A DNA stretch of 10,353 bases from CAYJXK01 sp964374115 (GTDB lineage: Bacteria; Patescibacteriota; Patescibacteriia; Magasanikbacterales; UBA922). Every line of letters starts with the position of its first letter. The stretch's first letter is position 1. Made by a program: the position numbers and the translations under genes. Below the pieces are notes generated by a model, which did not search any database, was not told where the DNA came from, and saw only the letters and a program-made list of their open reading frames with translations. The stretch spans positions 1-10,353 of the forward strand of contig CAYJXK010000033.1 of NCBI GenBank assembly GCA_964374115.1, read 5' to 3'. Of this stretch, positions 5,282 through 10,353 are shown piece after piece.

Positions 5282-7843
5282 ATGGGTCTCTTTCAATTCA
5301 CCCCCTTCTCTCCTGCCTCACAATCGCCTCTCCATGCGGCCTCCCCTTCCCCCACTCTTCTTCTGATCGGGGCCGGGGTGCTTTTGTTGCTCGGGCTCTT
5401 TTTTTTATTGCGTGCGATGATCCGATTTCATACGCGAGCAACCAAAGGGTTTAAGCGAATTGTTCTTCAGATCGCTGTTCCGAAAGAGAGAAAATCCGAA
5501 GGACAATCGGGAAAACCAGAGGGAGACGATCGCCTCGAGCATGTCCGAGAAGAAATCGCGATCACCGAGACATTTTTTTCTGCGATCGCAGGACTCAAAG
5601 GAGAGCGAGGTATCAAAAAATGGTTTATGGGAAGAAATGATCACATTGCCTTTGAGCTCGTCGTCCACAACGGACTCATTTATTTCTATATTGCGACTCC
5701 TGTGCGGTATCGCCAGCTCATCGAACAGCAAATCCATGCCCAGTATCCATACGCGCAAATTGATGAAATGCTTGATTATAATATTTTTTCAAAAGAAAGT
5801 GCTATCGTGGGAGCATATCTTACCGCGAGTCGAAAATCCGTCTTTCCGTTCAAAACATACAAAACGCTGGATTCTGATCCCCTTTCTGCTATTTTGAATG
5901 TATTGGCGCGTATCAGGGAGCAGAATAGCTCTGCGGCAGTCCAATTAGTGATTCGAAGCGCGCACAAACGATGGCGACGCCGAGGAGTGATGATTGTACG
6001 CGAAGTAAAAAAAGGCAAAAAATTTGAACACGTGGCGCATCAATGGGCGATCACCAGAATTTTTCGAGAAATATGGGAAAGCATGAATCAACAAAAGAAA
6101 AAAAACATGGAAAGCAGAAATCATTATGTGATTTCCGCGATGGAAGAAGACATGCTCAAAGGGATTGAACAGAAACTAAGTAAAGGCGGCATGGAGGTAG
6201 TGATTCGGCTTCTCTCTGTTTCTGATACTGCGGAAGCGGCCCGCATGAACCTCGAAAACCTCGTTCATGCATTTCATCAATATAGTCTGTATCGCTATGG
6301 AAACACGTTTACCGCGATGATCCCGCGAAAACAATCATTGCTGATTCAGGATTTTATCTACCGCACCTTTCACGAACGGCGTGACATGGTACTCAATACC
6401 GAGGAAATGGCCTCTCTGTGGCATCTGCCCCTTCACTCAACTGAAGCCCCAAATATCAAATGGATGACCGGACGGCGTGCCGCGCCACCGGTCAATATGC
6501 CGCGCGACGGACTTCTTCTTGGACATATTCCCTATCGAGGGACAGACACGCCTGTGTATATCAAAAATTCGGACCGAAGACGTCATCTCTATATCATTGG
6601 AAAATCTGGAAGCGGAAAATCAGTGCTCATTGCCAATTTGGCAATTCAGGATATTCAACAGGGTGAGGGCGTGTGTGTGGTGGATCCACATGGCGATCTT
6701 ATTGAATCTATCCTTCATCATATTCCCAAAGAAAGGGCCGATGATGTGGTGCTATTTGAGCCCGCCGACATGGAGCGGCCTATGGGGCTCAACATGCTCG
6801 AGGCAAAGACAGTGGACCAAAAAGATTTCGCGGTTCAAGAAATGATCTCGATTTTTTACAAACTGTTTCCACCAGAAATGATTGGCCCCTTGTTTGAGCA
6901 TAATATGAGAAACGTGATGCTCACCCTTATGGCCGATATCAATGAGCCTGGCACGATCATAGACATTCCACGCATGTTTACCGACGATGACTATGTAAAG
7001 GTATATCTCAAAAAACTCAAAGATCCGGTAGTACGCTCGTTTTGGGAAAAAGAAATGGCAAAAACAAGCGATTTCCATAAATCTGAAATGCTCGGGTATT
7101 TGATTTCGAAAGTAGGCCGATTTGTGGAAAATGAAATGATGCGCAATATTATGGGTCAACAAAAATCCGGGTTTGATTTCCGCGAGATCATGGACTCGCA
7201 AAAAATTCTTCTTGTGAATTTGGCAAAAGGAAAAGTGGGAGAAGTGAATGCCAAACTTCTCGGCCTGATTGTGGTGGCCAAACTCCAGATGGCAGCGCTC
7301 GCTCGCGCTGATCTCCCGGAAGAAGACAGAAAAGATTTTTATCTCTATATTGACGAGTTCCAAAATTTTATTACTGATTCGATTTCCACGATTCTCTCTG
7401 AAGCCAGGAAATATCGCCTCGACCTTATCATCGCGCATCAATACATGGGCCAACTGCTCAGTGAAAAAGACAAAAAAACAGATGTGCGAGACGCGGTTCT
7501 TGGGAATGTCGGCACGATGTGCATAGGACGGATCGGGCCTGAGGATGCTGAAGTGCTCGCCAAAGAATTTCAGCCGACATTTGGCTTTTATGATCTCCTC
7601 AATCCCCCATCCTTTTCCTACTACACCAAACTGCTGGTTGACAACGAAGTGACAAAACCGTTTAATATGCAAGGCTACCCGCCGCGGAGAGGCAACCCTG
7701 CCCTCGGTGAGGCTATCCGTCAATTATCTCGGCTGAAGTATGGCAGAGATCGGCGCATAGTCGAACATGAAATTCTTGAAAGGTCCCAGCTTGGTGTGGG
7801 ACAAACGCAGGGTAAAACTGATATGATAGAATCGACGCTCTGA
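5282..7843 (+). CDS. TraG/VirD4-like membrane-anchored ATPase (type IV secretion coupling-protein family)
   Basis: A 853-aa ATPase of the family that feeds DNA or protein substrates into type IV secretion or conjugation machines. A single transmembrane helix is seen at about residues 25-48 (LLLIGAGVLLLLGLFFLLRAMI). A long N-terminal region (50-400) without a known motif follows. The motor domain has Walker A GKSGSGKS (440-447), VVDPHGD (466-472), Walker B FYLYIDEFQ (D691, E692) and the AHQ sensor motif (718-720, IIAHQYMGQL). The region after Walker B resembles the TraM-recognition segment of TraD/TraG proteins. No relaxase, VirB or pilin gene is in the window, so the partner machine is unknown. 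VirB4-like and DUF87-type ATPases are related alternatives. There is no Shine-Dalgarno before 5282; ATG fits the start of the hydrophobic N-terminus. Confidence 0.85.
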   Translation: MGLFQFTPFSPASQSPLHAASPSPTLLLIGAGVLLLLGLFFLLRAMIRFHTRATKGFKRIVLQIAVPKERKSEGQSGKPEGDDRLEHVREEIAITETFFSAIAGLKGERGIKKWFMGRNDHIAFELVVHNGLIYFYIATPVRYRQLIEQQIHAQYPYAQIDEMLDYNIFSKESAIVGAYLTASRKSVFPFKTYKTLDSDPLSAILNVLARIREQNSSAAVQLVIRSAHKRWRRRGVMIVREVKKGKKFEHVAHQWAITRIFREIWESMNQQKKKNMESRNHYVISAMEEDMLKGIEQKLSKGGMEVVIRLLSVSDTAEAARMNLENLVHAFHQYSLYRYGNTFTAMIPRKQSLLIQDFIYRTFHERRDMVLNTEEMASLWHLPLHSTEAPNIKWMTGRRAAPPVNMPRDGLLLGHIPYRGTDTPVYIKNSDRRRHLYIIGKSGSGKSVLIANLAIQDIQQGEGVCVVDPHGDLIESILHHIPKERADDVVLFEPADMERPMGLNMLEAKTVDQKDFAVQEMISIFYKLFPPEMIGPLFEHNMRNVMLTLMADINEPGTIIDIPRMFTDDDYVKVYLKKLKDPVVRSFWEKEMAKTSDFHKSEMLGYLISKVGRFVENEMMRNIMGQQKSGFDFREIMDSQKILLVNLAKGKVGEVNAKLLGLIVVAKLQMAALARADLPEEDRKDFYLYIDEFQNFITDSISTILSEARKYRLDLIIAHQYMGQLLSEKDKKTDVRDAVLGNVGTMCIGRIGPEDAEVLAKEFQPTFGFYDLLNPPSFSYYTKLLVDNEVTKPFNMQGYPPRRGNPALGEAIRQLSRLKYGRDRRIVEHEILERSQLGVGQTQGKTDMIESTL

Positions 7844-7908
7844 TTGGTCAAGAAAGTCAATTAGATTCTTCATTCATGATTCATAATTCCTGATTCATTT
7901 TTCATGAT
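7844..7908. other. Short AT-rich spacer with repeated ATTCAT words
   Basis: The 65-base gap holds several ATTCAT/TTCATGAT words. No terminator hairpin with a T-run is visible, so transcription probably continues from the ATPase gene into 7909. Confidence 0.5.
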
Positions 7909-8523
7909 ATGCAACCACTCTCCGACATTCTCTCTGACATGGATCTTGGGCTCCCCCTCTCCCCATCACCAAAACCAACCTTCTCCCCCCAAAAACCTCG
8001 AGAGACCCATGAAATACACAGGACGGTTCGGCGTATTCAAAATGACCTCGAACACCTCATCCATCTTCTGGATATAGGGATAACCACTCCATCAACTCTT
8101 GCTTCCTTGCCATCCGCCCCCTTTCCTTCAAGCGATGGACAAATGATTGAAGGCGTATTTGATGGCAAGGATATGGTCGGGCCAGACGGAAAGCAATATG
8201 CCATTCCACCAAATTACGCGAGTAAATCAAAACTAGTCGAAGGCGATTTTTTGAAATTGACGATTACACCGAACGGGACATTTCTGTACAAACAAATTGG
8301 ACCAACCAAAAGAAAACGCATCAAAGGAGAACTCATACACGACAGCGACACGCATGCGTGGAGTGTGTTCGCGGAAGGGCATACATACAAAGTCCTCACC
8401 GCGTCTATCACATTTCATCGTGGCGCTGTGGGCGATGAAGTGGTGCTTGTCGTACCCGAACACGGACAGAGCAGTTGGGGGGCGGTGGAGCATGTGATAC
8501 AGAACATGATCAATTCTCAATGA
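7909..8523 (+). CDS. Beta-rich hypothetical protein, 204 aa
   Basis: Function unknown. Residues 1-33 are Pro/Ser-rich and probably disordered. A helix follows (HRTVRRIQNDLEHLIHLLD, 37-55) and then a second low-complexity linker. From residue 79 the protein looks like a compact all-beta domain: IEGVFDGKDMVGPDGKQYAIPPNYASKSKLVEGDFLKLTITPNGTFLYKQIGP. A second repeat-like part follows, EGHTYKVLTASITFHRGAVGDEVVLVVPE. The two halves share a pattern in which a functional strand is followed by (V)GD(F/E)(L/V), so an internal duplication is possible. I recall this kind of protein from Patescibacteria genomes without a known role. It has no signal peptide and no membrane helix. Its position 65 bases after the ATPase suggests a partner or accessory role, which is inference only. 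Confidence 0.85.
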   Translation: MQPLSDILSDMDLGLPLSPSPKPTFSPQKPRETHEIHRTVRRIQNDLEHLIHLLDIGITTPSTLASLPSAPFPSSDGQMIEGVFDGKDMVGPDGKQYAIPPNYASKSKLVEGDFLKLTITPNGTFLYKQIGPTKRKRIKGELIHDSDTHAWSVFAEGHTYKVLTASITFHRGAVGDEVVLVVPEHGQSSWGAVEHVIQNMINSQ

Positions 8524-8548
8524 TCAATGTTCAATGTTTTGATCATTG
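8518..8548 (+). other. Hairpin at the end of the 7909-8523 gene
   Basis: CAATGATC (8518-8525) pairs with GATCATTG (8541-8548) around a 15-base loop and includes the stop codon. No T-run follows, so a Rho-independent terminator is not supported. It could stabilise the 3' end or be chance in AT-rich sequence. Confidence 0.3.
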
Positions 8549-8554
8549 GTTATT

Positions 8555-8562
8555 GATGTACT
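8555..8562 (+). promoter_or_regulatory. Possible -10 region at the start of element copy C
   Basis: TGATGTACT (8554-8562) resembles the extended -10 TGATATACT seen at 2994-2986 and 4464-4472, with one A-to-G change. Seven bases separate it from an ATG at 8570. No convincing -35 is present upstream. Confidence 0.35.
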
Positions 8563-8637
8563 ATCAGATATGACCCGCAGAGTCGCAGACAAAAAAAAGT
8601 TTGAGAGAGCGCATCAGACACGGAAACTCGCTACACA
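8557..8637 (+). repeat. Dispersed leader element, copy C (upstream of the GT-C gene)
   Basis: It matches copy A in two blocks: AGATATGACCCGCAGAGTCGCAGAC followed by an A-rich tract, and GAGAGAGCGC...CAGACACGGAAACTCGCT. The 5' arm of the hairpin and the adjoining ATGGCGC are missing, so this copy cannot form the hairpin. It ends 21 bases before the ATG at 8659. A 23-codon frame (8570-8641, MTRRVADKKKF...) runs through it. Confidence 0.8.
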
Positions 8638-8658
8638 GTAGATTATTGATCATTCATC

Positions 8659-10305
8659 ATGAGTATGATCTCTCTTAAAAAATCGGTTATTGAAGGTACG
8701 ATTCTTTTTTTTATTTTTTTCGGAATCTTCCTCACCCTGCAGGGACGCATCGAAAATCTTTTTGGACTCGACGATCCATATTATCACGCAAAACATAGCG
8801 ATCTGATTGCGCAGTCAGGAAAGATGTATCTCGTACAACCGTGGGCGCCTTTTCATTTTCTCTCGACCGCTCCTGTTGACCCATACTTTCTTCATCATGC
8901 CGTTACCGCACTCGTCATTCGAATTGTTGAAAATCCAATTCTCGCGTCCAAAATCATCGCGGCCATTCAGGCAAGTCTTGTTTTCACCGTCTTTTTTCTC
9001 ATCCTGAAAAGTGAACGAATACAAAAGCCACTGCTGTGGACTGGCTTATTTTTTATTTCTTCCGCGGCGTTCTTCGCGCGCATGCTTCTCGAGCGGCCAT
9101 TCGTGATTTCTATTGTTTTTTTGCTTCTCATCTATTGGGGTATCCGGAAAAAACAATTTCTTTTTTTGATTATCACAAGCGCGCTCTACATTCTTTTTTA
9201 TAATCTCGCGCTTCTGGCTCTTGTCCTTACCGCTGTATTTTTTGCAATTGAATGGATTGTGGAAAAAAAACAAGACCTCAAGCCCTTGCTCAGCGTTCTC
9301 ATCGGGCTCACCATCGGACTCCTTTTGCACCCAGATACGCTCAATTACATCAACATTATTCTGACCCACGCATTTCAAATGTTTATGATCAAACTCGCCG
9401 GCGTATCTCTTCCGAGCGGCACAGAAATTCAGCCACAAAAAATATCTACCTTCATATTGGCCAATGTTCTTGTCCTTTCTGCCTACATCTTCGGGACAGG
9501 TTTCTTTGCCGCATTTTGGAAAGACTGGTTTCGAAAAGACGGACATCTCGCGGTTCTGTTTGTCTGGTGTAGCGGATGGTTTTTGCTTGCTTCTTTTCTC
9601 CCGCGTGCTGTGGAATATTGGGTTCCATATACCTGGCTTTTCCTGGCGCATCTTTTTCGTGCGGGACGCGAGGCAGGCATCTTTTCACTTCTCAAAAAAA
9701 ACATGGAGCGGCTGCTTTCTGTTTCTATACTTCTTCCAAGTATTGCGATCTGTATCCTAATCATGGGACTTGGAAACATCGCGCTGATCGTGCGACTCAT
9801 TGATCGCAACAATCGCTCTAACAATATAGCTCCCTACCAAAAAGTTGGTGCATTTTTACAAAAATACACTCCTGCGGGCTCCACCCTCTTCTTTCCTATT
9901 TGGTCCATGTTTCCTGCTCTTTTTTATTTCAATACACACAACACCTATGTGGCGGCATTTGATCCTGTTTTTTTCTACCAATACAATCCAGAGCTGTATT
10001 GGATGTGGTATTCTATTTCGTATCAGGGAACGATCTGCAAAGAAAAACCTCCGTGCATTGGATCATCCCGAGATGATTTGAAAAGATTACCTCTCGTACT
10101 TCATTTGGTATTCCAAACCGACTACATCGTGGTTCCAAAATTTGTATATGATACGCCATACGAAGAAACAGCCGCATTCGCCCGTATTTTGAGAATACGG
10201 AAAGAAGATTTTGCGAAGATATTTGAGAATGAGGAACTCGTGGTATACCAAGTGACGTGTAAACGATGTGATGGCAACGTTATCTCCAACTCACAGAACT
10301 ACTGA
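8659..10305 (+). CDS. STT3-like GT-C family membrane glycosyltransferase, 548 aa
   Basis: Predicted polytopic membrane enzyme that would move a sugar or glycan from a lipid carrier to an acceptor on the outer face of the membrane. The first extracytoplasmic loop after helix 1 (about 11-28) has GLDDPYYHAKHSDLI (36-50), resembling the DxD-like metal/acceptor motif of STT3/AglB and other GT-C enzymes. RMLLERP (141-147) and RAVEYWVPYTW (about 316-326) are further family-like positions. About 11 hydrophobic helices run to residue 380. A soluble C-terminal domain (about 390-548) begins APYQKVGAFLQKYTPAGSTLFF, as in STT3-like proteins, and contains a small Cys pair (CKEKPPC). Acceptor, donor and oligosaccharyltransferase versus monosaccharide activity cannot be read from sequence. 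The ATG at 8659 is followed by another at 8665. The stop overlaps the right inverted repeat. Regulation is probably tied to the upstream element copy. Confidence 0.8.
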   Translation: MSMISLKKSVIEGTILFFIFFGIFLTLQGRIENLFGLDDPYYHAKHSDLIAQSGKMYLVQPWAPFHFLSTAPVDPYFLHHAVTALVIRIVENPILASKIIAAIQASLVFTVFFLILKSERIQKPLLWTGLFFISSAAFFARMLLERPFVISIVFLLLIYWGIRKKQFLFLIITSALYILFYNLALLALVLTAVFFAIEWIVEKKQDLKPLLSVLIGLTIGLLLHPDTLNYINIILTHAFQMFMIKLAGVSLPSGTEIQPQKISTFILANVLVLSAYIFGTGFFAAFWKDWFRKDGHLAVLFVWCSGWFLLASFLPRAVEYWVPYTWLFLAHLFRAGREAGIFSLLKKNMERLLSVSILLPSIAICILIMGLGNIALIVRLIDRNNRSNNIAPYQKVGAFLQKYTPAGSTLFFPIWSMFPALFYFNTHNTYVAAFDPVFFYQYNPELYWMWYSISYQGTICKEKPPCIGSSRDDLKRLPLVLHLVFQTDYIVVPKFVYDTPYEETAAFARILRIRKEDFAKIFENEELVVYQVTCKRCDGNVISNSQNY

Positions 10306-10318
10306 CTCTTAACACGTA
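10299..10318. repeat. Right arm of the 20-bp perfect inverted repeat
   Basis: Exact reverse complement of positions 1-20. It overlaps the last codons and stop of the GT-C gene and lies just before a possible new gene. Thirty-five further bases follow to the window end, with no match to the left end. Confidence 0.85.
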
Positions 10319-10335
10319 CCTCAACACTACAACCT

Positions 10336-10353
10336 ATGATTTTGGTCACCTTC
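10336..10353 (+). CDS. Possible start of a further gene (partial, 6 codons)
   Basis: An ATG at 10336 opens MILVTF and the frame runs off the window. This hydrophobic start is common in many enzymes. Only six codons are visible, with no Shine-Dalgarno, so the call is tentative. Confidence 0.25.

Noticed and set aside
6752..7723. Long minus-strand ORF of 323 aa inside the ATPase gene
   Set aside because: It is antisense to a gene with clear Walker motifs, and its translation has no family features. It is a shadow of biased codon use.
7855..7908. Repeated ATTCAT words as a CRISPR or iteron array
   Set aside because: The units are only six bases, unevenly spaced, with no regular spacers; simple AT-rich sequence explains them.
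9046..9651. Minus-strand ORF of 201 aa inside the GT-C gene
   Set aside because: Its highly charged translation is the complement of membrane helices; no independent support.
1..10318. The window as a complete transposon bounded by 20-bp terminal repeats
   Set aside because: No transposase or integrase is present, and the interior contains pyrG, rplI and era, which are chromosomal housekeeping genes.

Overview
The window looks like a fragment of a Patescibacteria (CPR) genome, most likely on the Parcubacteria/Paceibacteria side. The reasons are the small compact genes, a TraG/VirD4-like ATPase flanked by two hypothetical proteins of a type I associate with this group, a single STT3-like GT-C membrane protein, and core genes that lack Shine-Dalgarno sequences. 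TGA is used as a stop in four genes, so recoded lineages (Gracilibacteria, Absconditabacteria) are unlikely. Taxonomy is inferred from recalled family knowledge; no search was run.

Layout. Positions 1-1230 are a mosaic that differs from the rest. It holds a small Cys-rich gene on the minus strand (161-412) with a strong Shine-Dalgarno and its own terminator, a GC-rich block with no recognisable gene (541-763), and the N-terminal part of a Fic-family gene (764-1229) broken by two single-A losses. The Fic remnant runs directly into the 3' end of pyrG, so this end is either a degraded insertion or a chimeric join. From 1227 to 3484 the minus strand carries rplI (L9) and then pyrG (CTP synthase). 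On the plus strand era follows from 3541, sharing a 56-bp interleaved divergent promoter region with rplI. A terminator closes era at 4437-4464. Then come a coiled-coil hypothetical (4685-5242), the TraG/VirD4-like ATPase (5282-7843), a beta-rich hypothetical (7909-8523) and an STT3-like GT-C membrane protein (8659-10305). A new gene may start at 10336.

How the parts may work together. pyrG, rplI and era are housekeeping genes (CTP synthesis, ribosome, 16S rRNA/30S maturation). The 4685-8523 block reads as one operon centred on a membrane-anchored DNA- or protein-translocation ATPase. The GT-C protein could glycosylate surface proteins, but no sequence link to the ATPase block is visible.

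The most unusual signal is a dispersed ~80-95 bp intergenic element. Copies lie just upstream of pyrG (2887-2981, minus), the coiled-coil gene (4621-4689, plus) and the GT-C gene (8557-8637, plus), with two more inverted partial copies at 4503-4569 and 4594-4618. It carries a -10-like start, a short ORF that would be almost leaderless, a GNRA-loop hairpin and a conserved 3' motif. A 20-bp perfect inverted repeat links positions 1-20 and 10299-10318.
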